Source: Lachnospiraceae bacterium (GTDB lineage Bacteria > Bacillota > Clostridia > Lachnospirales > Lachnospiraceae). From it: 6,650 bases of DNA. The translations under genes and the position numbers were made by a program. This document shows, in pieces, positions 1 to 6,620 of this stretch; within the stretch, counting starts at the first letter, position 1; each line of letters starts with the position of its first letter. Location: contig JAILOA010000154.1 in the NCBI GenBank assembly GCA_024691065.1, positions 1 to 6,650 on the forward strand, written 5' to 3'. The notes under the pieces are model-generated. The model was not told where the DNA came from. It ran no database searches and saw only the letters and a program-made list of their open reading frames with translations.

Positions 1-6
1 TACTAT

Positions 7-45
7 ATTGCAAATTTTGACATTTAGTATTAAAATTAATGCAAT
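7..45 (+). promoter_or_regulatory. Candidate sigma-A promoter inside an imperfect inverted repeat
   Basis: A -35-like TTGCAA at 8-13 is separated by 17 bases from a -10-like TAAAAT at 31-36 (four of six and five of six consensus matches), which would put transcription start near 43 and give a leader of about 44 bases. The same stretch carries an imperfect inverted repeat: ATTGCA plus AATTTT at 7-18, answered by AAAATT, two extra bases, then TGCAAT ending at 45. The arms overlap the -35 and -10 boxes, so a dimeric regulator could bind here, but no known operator is recognised. A perfect TTGACA at 17-22 has no -10 box at a usable distance. The promoter is inferred from sequence only. Confidence 0.4.
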
Positions 46-72
46 TGTAACGTTTATTTTATGCAGATTGTT

Positions 73-78
73 AGGAGG
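73..78 (+). promoter_or_regulatory. Shine-Dalgarno site that fixes a GTG start
   Basis: AGGAGG lies eight bases before the GTG at 87-89. The nearby ATG at 61 is in another frame, and no other in-frame start has such a site, so this motif decides the start of the diguanylate cyclase gene. Confidence 0.8.
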
Positions 79-86
79 CATTTAGA

Positions 87-2003
87 GTGTTTTCAAACGG
101 TAAAAGACTAATTGGAATATGTACCAGTGGTATTGATGATGAATACAATGGGTCGTTTTTAAAAGCCTTTACGAAATATGCTTCAGCCTATGATTTTAAG
201 CTTATGACTTTTTATACACTCAGTAAGCTTGAGACGGGTACGAGGAATGATATCGGAGAGGCCAATATATTTGAGTTGATTAATTATGCTATGTTGGATG
301 GCTTGATTATTATGGCAGAAACCATTAAGTCGGAACATATACTTACTTCATTGGTTGAGAGGGCGAAGATTTACAACGTGCCGGTGGTATCCATAGATAA
401 GTATTTGGATGGGTGTTGTAACATAAGCTTCAATTATGATAAGGCGATGGAGGATTTGACCCGCCACCTGGTTGAGGTTCATCATTACAAGGTATTTAAT
501 TTTATATCCGGTATAAAGGGAAATGAATTTTCGGAGAAACGTCTTAATATTTTTAAGGCAGTGCTTAGGGAATATGATATAGATTTGGATGAAAGACGTC
601 TTGGATATGGTGAATTCTGGGGACGCCCTACCAAGGTAGTTATGGAAAATTTCCTGAGTAGCGGCTTGCCGCTCCCGGATGTTATTGTTTGTGCAAATGA
701 TACTATGGCATCCACGGCTTTTGAATGTCTTGTGGAGGCAGGAATCAGGGTTCCTGATGACGTTGCGGTTACAGGATTTGACGGAATAAGTTTTGCGCTT
801 AATCACCAGCCGGTAATTACAACCGCAGCGCATGATATAGACAAGACCGCTACCGAAACATTTGATATATTTAAAAATATATTTAAAGGTGAGAGGGTTT
901 CAAAGCGTCGCTGGGTTGATTCACATATTATTATCGGAGGTACCTGTGGTTGTCCTAACCGTCAATCAAGGTATTCTACAAATAAGCTTATTGAATCTTT
1001 AAGCGATAAGATGAATGCAATGACATACATTACACAGAATCAGGTCCGTATGGTAACTGATTTGACGGATAACAGCAATTTCTTCGAGATATTTGAGGAT
1101 TTGAAGAGATATGTTGAGCTTTATAATTCGGATTATTTTATGATATGTGTAGACGACTCGTTTCTGATGGAGCAGGATATTACTGATATCATTAATTCAC
1201 CGGATGTTATCGGACCGGTTTATTCACCTAAGATGAATCTTATGCTTTTCAGAAAAAAAGGTGAGTGGCAGGGAATTACCGATTTTAAGACCGAAAATAT
1301 CCTTCCGGACCTGGATGGCTTATATGAGGAAATAGATAATCTGGTTCTTTATCCGATGCATGTTCAGGATAAAACGATAGGTTATGCGGCGACTGATTTC
1401 GAGTTCGGTACATTGAACCTTGACCTTTTATATGAGTTCTTCATGAATCTCAGTACTGCGCTGGAACTTAAGAAAACATATATGTTACAGCAGAAATTCA
1501 TAGATTCGCTTGAAGAAAAATATGTCCATGATCCACTGACACAGACTCTTAACAGACGTGGATTTTATATGGAAATTAAAGATGTATATCTGCGGTGCAG
1601 GGATGAAGAGAAGGAATTCTTTATTATTTCCGCAGATTTAAATAAGCTTAAGGTAATAAATGATACTTACGGTCATTCCGACGGCGACCAGGCTATTACA
1701 GCTGTTGCAAATGCATTGTCCAAGTCGGCACTTCATGAAGAGGTATGTGCCCGCTTCGGCGGTGATGAATTTATTGTTGCCGGAGAACTTAAGGAAGCTG
1801 ACTTTGAGAAAAATTATAGGGAGAGGGTTAAGTATCATCTCGATGAATATAACTCATCCTCCGGTAAGCCTTATGAAGTTACCGTAAGCATAGGTATTGT
1901 GACATTTATCCCAAATGACGATACTCCGTTTGATAAGCGTATCAGCGAGGCTGATGAGAAGATGTATAAGGAAAAAGTAAGTGCACATATGAACAGGCGT
2001 TAG
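87..2003 (+). CDS. LacI-type sensor domain / GGDEF diguanylate cyclase
   Basis: Predicted 638-residue cytoplasmic enzyme making cyclic di-GMP from two GTP, probably controlled by a small ligand. Residues 1-290 resemble the effector-binding core of LacI regulators (periplasmic-binding fold) without the helix-turn-helix; the family-typical strands are visible around 197-208 (PDVIVCANDTMA) and 226-233 (VAVTGFDG). No signal peptide or membrane segment is seen, so the sensor is inside the cell. Residues 300-465 form a mixed linker, possibly GAF-like, ending in a helix. The GGDEF domain runs from DPLT at 482: D517 and D560 as metal ligands, N525 and D534 for substrate, and an intact GGDEF at 558-562. 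The RxxD product-inhibition site expected at 549-552 is absent (LHEE). Cys287 and Cys289 sit at the end of the sensor. GTG start, TAG stop. The cyclase call is strong; the ligand and the middle domain are unknown. Confidence 0.9.
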   Translation: MFSNGKRLIGICTSGIDDEYNGSFLKAFTKYASAYDFKLMTFYTLSKLETGTRNDIGEANIFELINYAMLDGLIIMAETIKSEHILTSLVERAKIYNVPVVSIDKYLDGCCNISFNYDKAMEDLTRHLVEVHHYKVFNFISGIKGNEFSEKRLNIFKAVLREYDIDLDERRLGYGEFWGRPTKVVMENFLSSGLPLPDVIVCANDTMASTAFECLVEAGIRVPDDVAVTGFDGISFALNHQPVITTAAHDIDKTATETFDIFKNIFKGERVSKRRWVDSHIIIGGTCGCPNRQSRYSTNKLIESLSDKMNAMTYITQNQVRMVTDLTDNSNFFEIFEDLKRYVELYNSDYFMICVDDSFLMEQDITDIINSPDVIGPVYSPKMNLMLFRKKGEWQGITDFKTENILPDLDGLYEEIDNLVLYPMHVQDKTIGYAATDFEFGTLNLDLLYEFFMNLSTALELKKTYMLQQKFIDSLEEKYVHDPLTQTLNRRGFYMEIKDVYLRCRDEEKEFFIISADLNKLKVINDTYGHSDGDQAITAVANALSKSALHEEVCARFGGDEFIVAGELKEADFEKNYRERVKYHLDEYNSSSGKPYEVTVSIGIVTFIPNDDTPFDKRISEADEKMYKEKVSAHMNRR

Positions 2004-2009
2004 TTTTCA

Positions 2010-2061
2010 AAGCTCCCGGTTGTAAATTCTTGTTGGAATTACACCGGGAGCTTATATTTTT
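2010..2061 (+). terminator. Rho-independent terminator of the GGDEF gene
   Basis: An 18-base-pair hairpin starts seven bases after the TAG stop. The left arm (2010-2029, beginning AAGCTCCCGGT) pairs with 2036-2053 (ending ACCGGGAGCTT), with a single bulged T and a single bulged A on the left arm and a six-base loop (TTGTTG). A TATATTTTT tract follows. The G+C-rich base of the stem and the U-run fit a strong intrinsic terminator, which separates the cyclase from hypB. Confidence 0.9.
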
Positions 2062-2088
2062 ATAAAAAAATATTTATAAAAAAACACT

Positions 2089-2116
2089 TTTATTTAAGGG
2101 GAGTTTAATGTAGAAT
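2089..2116 (+). promoter_or_regulatory. Weak candidate promoter for hypB
   Basis: Because the upstream transcript ends at about 2061, hypB needs its own promoter within 2062-2150. The best -10 match is TAGAAT at 2111-2116 (five of six). The -35 region is poor: TTTATT at 2089-2094 with a 16-base spacer matches three of six. No extended -10 TGn is present. This is the best candidate seen, not a confident call. Confidence 0.25.
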
Positions 2117-2159
2117 GTCTTAGGTAGATTTAAATTATTTTTCACAGAGGTAAGATGGT

Positions 2160-2816
2160 ATGAAAGAGATAAAAGTTGTTAAACAGATTATGGAATGGAA
2201 TGATGATGTAAGTGATAAGATTAAGGAGCTTACTGCATCTAAGAATGTATGTATAATTAATGTTATGGGTTCTCCGGGTGCCGGTAAAACCAGCCTTATC
2301 ACCCGCTTGATAGAGGAGCTTTCCAAAGAATATAAAATCGGTGTTATAGAAGGTGATATTACCGATACTATTGATGCCGTAAAGATTGATGAACTCGGTA
2401 TTCCTGTTGTTCAACTTCAGACAGACGGTGCCTGCCATATAGAGGCTATGTCAATTGAGCATATTTTACCTATGTTTAACCTGGATGAGCTCGATATTAT
2501 TTTTGTTGAAAATATCGGAAATCTGGTATGTCCTGCCGAGTTTAATATAGGCGAGAACTTTAGAATCGCAATTCTTAGCGTTCCCGAGGGAGATGATAAG
2601 GTAGCCAAGTATCCGTTGATGTTCTCTACTTCCGATTTTCTTGTAATGCATAAATATGACATGAAAGAATATTTTGATTTCGATGATAAGAGAGTAGAGA
2701 AGGATACATTGGACAGAAATCCTAAAGCAAAGATTTTCAGGGTTTCTTCAAAGACAGGCGACGGTTTATCCGAATTTGTTGAGGCTGTTAAGGATAAAGT
2801 GTCCATGCGTTCATAG
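2160..2816 (+). CDS. hypB: HypB-type nickel-binding GTPase (hydrogenase maturation)
   Basis: 218-residue cytoplasmic SIMIBI-class GTPase. In the family, HypB works with HypA to load nickel into [NiFe]-hydrogenase precursors. The P-loop GSPGAGKT is at 37-44, the switch-region EGDITDTIDA at 64-73, and the HypB-specific ENIGNLVCP at 117-125. The conserved metal-site residues Cys92, His93 and Cys124 are present. The guanine-specificity motif, usually N/T-K-x-D, reads HKYD at 164-167, a departure in its first residue; SSKTG at 196-200 fits G5. It is the short form: no N-terminal CxxCGC nickel motif and no His-rich stretch. The start is ATG with AGAGG nine bases upstream; the ATG at 2155 is out of frame. 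No hypA, hypC-F or hydrogenase gene is in the window, so the client (hydrogenase, urease or another nickel enzyme) cannot be told. Family assignment is strong; the in vivo role is inferred. Confidence 0.92.
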   Translation: MKEIKVVKQIMEWNDDVSDKIKELTASKNVCIINVMGSPGAGKTSLITRLIEELSKEYKIGVIEGDITDTIDAVKIDELGIPVVQLQTDGACHIEAMSIEHILPMFNLDELDIIFVENIGNLVCPAEFNIGENFRIAILSVPEGDDKVAKYPLMFSTSDFLVMHKYDMKEYFDFDDKRVEKDTLDRNPKAKIFRVSSKTGDGLSEFVEAVKDKVSMRS

Positions 2817-2876
2817 GCAGGAAGAGAAGTGGATTATAAAATGTCTGCTGTATTTTCAGAGATTAACAAAATGGGG

Positions 2877-2904
2877 CGTAACAGCTTTGTCTGTTGCGTC
2901 TTTT
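2877..2904 (+). terminator. Weak intrinsic terminator-like hairpin after hypB
   Basis: CGTAACAG (2877-2884) pairs with CTGTTGCG (2891-2898) through eight base pairs, one of them G-U, around a six-base loop. TCTTTT (2899-2904) and a further CTTT at 2908-2911 follow. The stem is modest and the T-run is interrupted, so termination may be partial. It lies 60 bases after the hypB stop. Confidence 0.45.
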
Positions 2905-2923
2905 GTACTTTAACGCAGTAAGA

Positions 2924-3017
2924 GAAATTCCCTGCCTTTAAGCTGTGAAGGCGTAAGTATGGGTATAGGGGAGATTTCAAGGTACGAAGTGCCCTGTGTT
3001 ACGAGCAAGGTACGAAG
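2924..3017 (+). other. Candidate structured leader with a repeated 12-mer upstream of uvrA
   Basis: GAAATTCCC (2924-2932) can pair with GGGA-G-ATTTC (2969-2978, one bulged G). Nested inside is a GCCTT/AAGGC hairpin (2934-2938 with 2948-2952). Just downstream GGTAC (2981-2985) can pair with GTGCC (2989-2993) over a GAA triloop. The 12-mer CAAGGTACGAAG occurs twice, at 2978-2989 and 3006-3017, 28 bases apart. The stretch is visibly less AT-rich than the other spacers. It matches no riboswitch or LexA-type operator that I recognise. It could be an untranslated regulatory leader of uvrA, a repeat-derived remnant, or chance folding. Confidence 0.3.
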
Positions 3018-3039
3018 CGGACTAAAGAATATCATTGAT

Positions 3040-3045
3040 GAAGGG
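3040..3045 (+). promoter_or_regulatory. Ribosome binding site of uvrA, next to a short upstream frame's stop
   Basis: GAAGGG lies eight bases before the uvrA ATG at 3054. The TAG at 3046-3048, which closes a 29-codon open frame starting at ATG 2959, immediately follows it, so any ribosome translating that frame would stop on the uvrA initiation region. Confidence 0.6.
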
Positions 3046-3053
3046 TAGATAAT

Positions 3054-5894
3054 ATGCGTAAACATGATGAACTTGTAAAATACATTAAAATAAGGGGTGC
3101 GAGAGAGCATAACCTGCAAAATATTGATATAGATATCCCGAGAGATGAGTTTGTGGTCATTACCGGGCTTTCAGGTTCCGGTAAATCATCACTCGCTTTT
3201 GATACCATATATGCAGAAGGCCAGAGAAGATATATGGAATCGCTTTCATCTTATGCAAGGCAGTTTCTTGGGATGATGGAAAAGCCGGATGTAGAGTCAA
3301 TTGAAGGACTTCCACCGGCAATAGCCATAGATCAGCGTTCCACGAACAGAAATCCCCGTTCCACGGTTGGTACGGTGACTGAAATTTATGATTATTTCAG
3401 ACTCCTGTTTGCAAGGACAGGTGTTGTACATTGTCCTAATTGCGGTAAGGAAATTAAGAAGCAGACTGTCGATATGATGGCTGATGAGATACTTTCCATG
3501 CCGGAGAAAACCAAGCTTTTAATACTTGCGCCGGTCGTAAAGGGTAGAAAAGGAGAGCATAAAAAGATTTTCGAAAGTGCCCAAAAAAGCGGTTATGTAA
3601 GGGTTGTTGTGGATGGTGAAACCTATGAATTAACAGAAGAAATAAAGCTTGATAAGAATAAAAAGCATAATATTGATATACTTGTGGATAGGCTTGTCGT
3701 AAGAGAAGGTGTCAGAAGCAGGCTTGTGGACTCTCTTGAGAATTCCCTTCGTTTGGGCGAAGGGCTTGTAAAGGTTGAGGTTGTAGGAGGAGAGACTCAT
3801 AGCTTTAGCGAAAGTTTTTCCTGCCCCGATTGCGGAATAAGCATAAATGAAATAGAGCCGCGTAGTTTTTCATTCAATAATCCCTTCGGTGCCTGTCCTA
3901 AATGTGCCGGAATAGGCTTTACTATGGAATTTGATGAAGATTTAATAATTCCGGATGATAGCTTAAGTATTGCAGATGGTGCCATAGTAGCGATGGGATG
4001 GCAGTCCGCCACAAAGCCTGACAGCTTTACAGGCTCGATTTTAGCGGCACTTGCTAAGGAATATAAATTTGATTTAAAGAAGCCTTACGGTAAGCTTCCG
4101 GAAGACATAAGACATATGCTTATGCACGGTACCGGAGGCAAGAGTGTAAAAGTAAAATATACAGGCCAAAGAGGCACCGGAGTGTACGATATAGCATTTG
4201 ACGGTATCATTAAGAACCTTCAAACGAGATACCGTGAGACAGGTTCGGATTCACAGAAGCGTGAATATGAAAATCTTATGCAGATTAAGCCTTGTACGGA
4301 GTGCAATGGTAAGAGGTTAAAGCCTGAGGCTCTTGCCGTAACCGTAGGTGGTAAAAATATATCCGAAATCACGGAAATGTCCATTAAGAGACTTGCGGAG
4401 TTCATGAAAAATATAGAGCTTACCGAGATGCAAAGGATGATCGGAAAGCTTATATTGAGAGAAATAAATGCCCGTCTGGGATTTTTGGTGGAAGTAGGAC
4501 TTGATTATGTGGCACTTTCCAATAATACCAGTACGCTTTCCGGTGGTGAAGCCCAGAGAATAAGGCTTGCAACACAGATTGGTTCCGGTCTCGTAGGAGT
4601 GGCATATATACTTGATGAGCCGAGTATAGGCCTTCATCAAAGAGATAACGATAAACTGATATCGGCACTTAAAAAGCTTCGTGATCTCGGTAATTCCCTG
4701 ATTGTTGTCGAGCATGATGAGGATACCATGAAGGAAGCCGATTATATAGTGGATATCGGGCCTAAGGCAGGAGAAAAGGGTGGAAATGTAGTCTGCGAGG
4801 GTACTTATGAAGAAATAATTGCCTGCAAGGAAAGTATTACAGGCAAGTATTTGAGCGGAGAAAAAAAGATTCCTGTGCCGGATAAGAGAAGAAAACCTAA
4901 GGGGTGGCTTACCGTTAAGGGAGCAGCCGAAAATAACCTTAAAAATATCGATGTTAAGTTCCCGATAGGCGTGCTTACGCTTGTTACGGGAGTTTCCGGA
5001 TCAGGAAAAAGCTCGCTTGTAAATGAGATATTATATAAGGCACTTGCAAGAAAGCTTAACCGTGCACGTATCCCTGCGGGAGAGTATAAGACAATCACAG
5101 GTCTTGATAAGCTTGATAAAATAATAGCAATCGACCAGTCTCCTATCGGAAGGACGCCGCGTTCAAATCCGGCGACCTATACAGGTATGTTTGATATGAT
5201 AAGAACTCTTTTTGCATCAACCCCGGATGCAAAGGCTCACGGATACCAGAAGGGGCGCTTCAGCTTCAATGTGAAAGGCGGAAGATGTGAGAATTGTAGC
5301 GGTGACGGTATTATTAAGATTGAAATGAATTTCCTTCCGGATGTATATGTTCCTTGTGAGGAATGTAAAGGAAAAAGATATAACAGGGAAACCCTGGAGG
5401 TAAAATATAAGGGTAAGACTATTGCGGATGTCCTGGATATGACAGTTTCAGAGGCACTTGAATTCTTTGCTCCCGTAAAGAGCATCCGTGAAAAGCTTGA
5501 AACCCTTGCGGACGTAGGACTTACATACATAAAGCTCGGACAGCCGTCAACGACACTTTCCGGCGGTGAAGCCCAGAGAATCAAGCTTGCAACAGAGCTT
5601 AGCCGTAAGAGTACGGGGAATACGATTTATGTAATGGATGAGCCGACCACGGGACTACATTTTGCTGATGTGGATAAGCTTATAAAGATTCTCCAAAGAC
5701 TTACCGATAACGGAAATACAGTTGTCGTAATCGAACATAATCTGGATGTTATTAAGACTGCGGATTATATAATAGATATGGGTCCCGAGGGCGGCGAAGG
5801 CGGCGGAACCGTGATTGCCAAGGGAACACCGGAGCAGATTGTTAAGATAAAGGAATCCTTTACGGGACAGTATCTGAAAGATAAACTTAAATAA
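3054..5894 (+). CDS. uvrA: UvrA, excinuclease ABC subunit A
   Basis: 946-residue damage-recognition ATPase of nucleotide excision repair; the UvrA dimer finds distorted DNA and loads UvrB. Both ABC modules look complete. Module I has Walker A GLSGSGKSS at 38-46, signature LSGGE at 495-499 and Walker B with DEP at 521-523. Module II has Walker A GVSGSGKSS at 646-654, LSGG at 835-838 and DEP at 862-864. Two zinc modules are intact: Cys257/260/281/284 and Cys745/748/768/771; a further CPNC pair sits at 127-130. The length is usual for the family. The ATG start has GAAGGG eight bases upstream, and the early YIKIRGAREHNL block is family-typical. The common neighbour uvrB is not upstream; hypB is. 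No LexA-type box was seen. The last 13 codons including the stop are re-used as tandem repeats downstream. Confidence 0.98.
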   Translation: MRKHDELVKYIKIRGAREHNLQNIDIDIPRDEFVVITGLSGSGKSSLAFDTIYAEGQRRYMESLSSYARQFLGMMEKPDVESIEGLPPAIAIDQRSTNRNPRSTVGTVTEIYDYFRLLFARTGVVHCPNCGKEIKKQTVDMMADEILSMPEKTKLLILAPVVKGRKGEHKKIFESAQKSGYVRVVVDGETYELTEEIKLDKNKKHNIDILVDRLVVREGVRSRLVDSLENSLRLGEGLVKVEVVGGETHSFSESFSCPDCGISINEIEPRSFSFNNPFGACPKCAGIGFTMEFDEDLIIPDDSLSIADGAIVAMGWQSATKPDSFTGSILAALAKEYKFDLKKPYGKLPEDIRHMLMHGTGGKSVKVKYTGQRGTGVYDIAFDGIIKNLQTRYRETGSDSQKREYENLMQIKPCTECNGKRLKPEALAVTVGGKNISEITEMSIKRLAEFMKNIELTEMQRMIGKLILREINARLGFLVEVGLDYVALSNNTSTLSGGEAQRIRLATQIGSGLVGVAYILDEPSIGLHQRDNDKLISALKKLRDLGNSLIVVEHDEDTMKEADYIVDIGPKAGEKGGNVVCEGTYEEIIACKESITGKYLSGEKKIPVPDKRRKPKGWLTVKGAAENNLKNIDVKFPIGVLTLVTGVSGSGKSSLVNEILYKALARKLNRARIPAGEYKTITGLDKLDKIIAIDQSPIGRTPRSNPATYTGMFDMIRTLFASTPDAKAHGYQKGRFSFNVKGGRCENCSGDGIIKIEMNFLPDVYVPCEECKGKRYNRETLEVKYKGKTIADVLDMTVSEALEFFAPVKSIREKLETLADVGLTYIKLGQPSTTLSGGEAQRIKLATELSRKSTGNTIYVMDEPTTGLHFADVDKLIKILQRLTDNGNTVVVIEHNLDVIKTADYIIDMGPEGGEGGGTVIAKGTPEQIVKIKESFTGQYLKDKLK

Positions 5895-6003
5895 TCCATT
5901 AAAGGACAGTATCCGGAAGATAAACTTAAGTAATTTTTAAGGGACAAAATTATAAAGATAAGCTTAAGTAAATTATTTTTACGGATAATATCCGGAAACA
6001 TAG
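5859..6003 (+). repeat. Degenerate tandem copies of the uvrA 3' end
   Basis: The last coding bases of uvrA (core 5862-5894, encoding TGQYLKDKLK and stop) recur at 5901-5933 (KGQYPEDKLK, stop; 28 of 33 bases identical) and 5939-5971 (KGQNYKDKLK, stop; 25 of 33 identical). A partial, more decayed fourth copy begins at about 5978 (TTTACGG, then TATCCGGAA). Spacings are 39, 38 and about 42 bases. The second copy is in the uvrA frame, so reading through the first TAA would give SIKGQYPEDKLK and another TAA; the third copy has shifted frame. The array fills most of the spacer to the next gene, and no convincing terminator is seen in it. Slipped-strand or unequal duplication followed by drift is the simplest origin. 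Confidence 0.85.
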
Positions 6004-6041
6004 AAAATATAGAAGAATGGGAAATATCAGGAGTGTGAAAT

Positions 6042-6530
6042 ATGAACAATACATTTTTTGCAATGACTTCACGTATGAAGTATATAGAGCGCTGGGCACT
6101 TATGAGAAATTCCAGCAAGGAAAATATAAGCGAGCACAGCTTAGAGGTAGCTATGATAAGTCATTGCCTTGCAAATATAGGAAATATAAGGCTTGGTAAG
6201 GATTATAATGCAGAGCATATATCTGTTGTTGCGATGTATCATGATTGTACGGAAATCATTACAGGAGATATGCCAACACCTGTAAAGTACGAAAATGAAG
6301 AAATCAAAAATGAATATAAAAGAATTGAGAAAATGGCGGCATTCAGGATGCTTAATAAGCTTCCTTCGGATTTAAGGGAGGCCTATGAAAAGATAATTAT
6401 GCCCGATGATTTGGATAAGCAATCCAAGAAAATCATAAAGGCTGCAGATAAGATTTCCGCATTTATAAAATGTATCGAAGAAGAGAATAACGGTAACAGG
6501 GAATTTCAAAAGGCAAAGGAATCCACATAG
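6042..6530 (+). CDS. YfbR-type HD-domain 5'-deoxynucleotidase, cut short by in-frame TAG
   Basis: The 162 residues before the first stop match the E. coli YfbR family from the start (FFAMTSRMKYIERWALMRN) onward. YfbR enzymes are metal-dependent phosphohydrolases that remove phosphate from deoxyribonucleoside 5'-monophosphates in the cytoplasm. By alignment from memory, the expected metal and catalytic residues are present: His32, His67-Asp68 (MYHD), Glu71 and Asp136; the Arg17-Trp18 and TGDMPTP (74-80) substrate-site segments are also there. The ATG start has AGGAG (6029-6033) eight bases upstream. The frame stops at TAG 6528-6530, right after NREFQKAKEST, whereas the family normally has about 190-200 residues; the missing end follows in the same frame. 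No terminator separates it from uvrA, so co-transcription is possible. The active site precedes the stop, so a truncated protein might keep some function. Family call strong; functionality uncertain. Confidence 0.85.
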   Translation: MNNTFFAMTSRMKYIERWALMRNSSKENISEHSLEVAMISHCLANIGNIRLGKDYNAEHISVVAMYHDCTEIITGDMPTPVKYENEEIKNEYKRIEKMAAFRMLNKLPSDLREAYEKIIMPDDLDKQSKKIIKAADKISAFIKCIEEENNGNREFQKAKEST

Positions 6531-6620
6531 GCTTCAATAAAGAGGCTTGAGTGTGAAGAGGCCGATATATTTATGGAGGAATTTATACCGGCTTATTATC
6601 TTACTTTGGATGAACTATAA
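6531..6620 (+). pseudogene. Severed C-terminal end of the YfbR-like gene
   Basis: Reading on in the same frame after the TAG gives 29 codons (ASIKRLECEEADIF, then MEEFIPAYYLTLDEL) and a TAA at 6618-6620. This matches the E. coli YfbR C-terminus as I remember it (MDYFMEIFVPSFHLSLDEI), so the original protein was about 192 residues. The TAG is one base away from GAG, CAG or AAG, codons that would suit this helix. No frame shift is needed. The tail has no start or ribosome binding site of its own fitting separate translation. Confidence 0.8.

Noticed and set aside
17..22. Perfect TTGACA -35 box upstream of the cyclase
   Set aside because: No acceptable -10 hexamer occurs 16-18 bases downstream; the TTGCAA/TAAAAT pair fits better.
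2841..2921. Possible 26-codon peptide (MSAVFSEINKMGRNSFVCCV...) after hypB
   Set aside because: There is no convincing Shine-Dalgarno site and the terminator-like hairpin lies inside it; a frame this short is expected by chance.
2978..3017. LexA/SOS operator upstream of uvrA
   Set aside because: The CGAAG and TTACG elements do not form the GAAC-n4-GTTC-type palindrome with correct spacing, so SOS control is not supported by sequence here.
2910..3119. Minus-strand 69-codon open frame covering the uvrA leader and the uvrA start
   Set aside because: It begins inside the uvrA coding sequence and I see no ribosome binding site or recognisable family. It is more likely a shadow of the unusual leader DNA; if the leader proves to be a dispersed repeat it should be revisited.
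5982..5994. CGGAT/ATCCG hairpin as a uvrA terminator
   Set aside because: The stem is only five base pairs with a three-base loop and no T-run follows; it is better explained as part of the decayed fourth repeat.
5765..6118. Minus-strand 117-codon frame with internal repetition over the uvrA tail
   Set aside because: Its repeated peptide segments are simply the complement of the tandem uvrA 3'-end copies; there is no start signal or family match.
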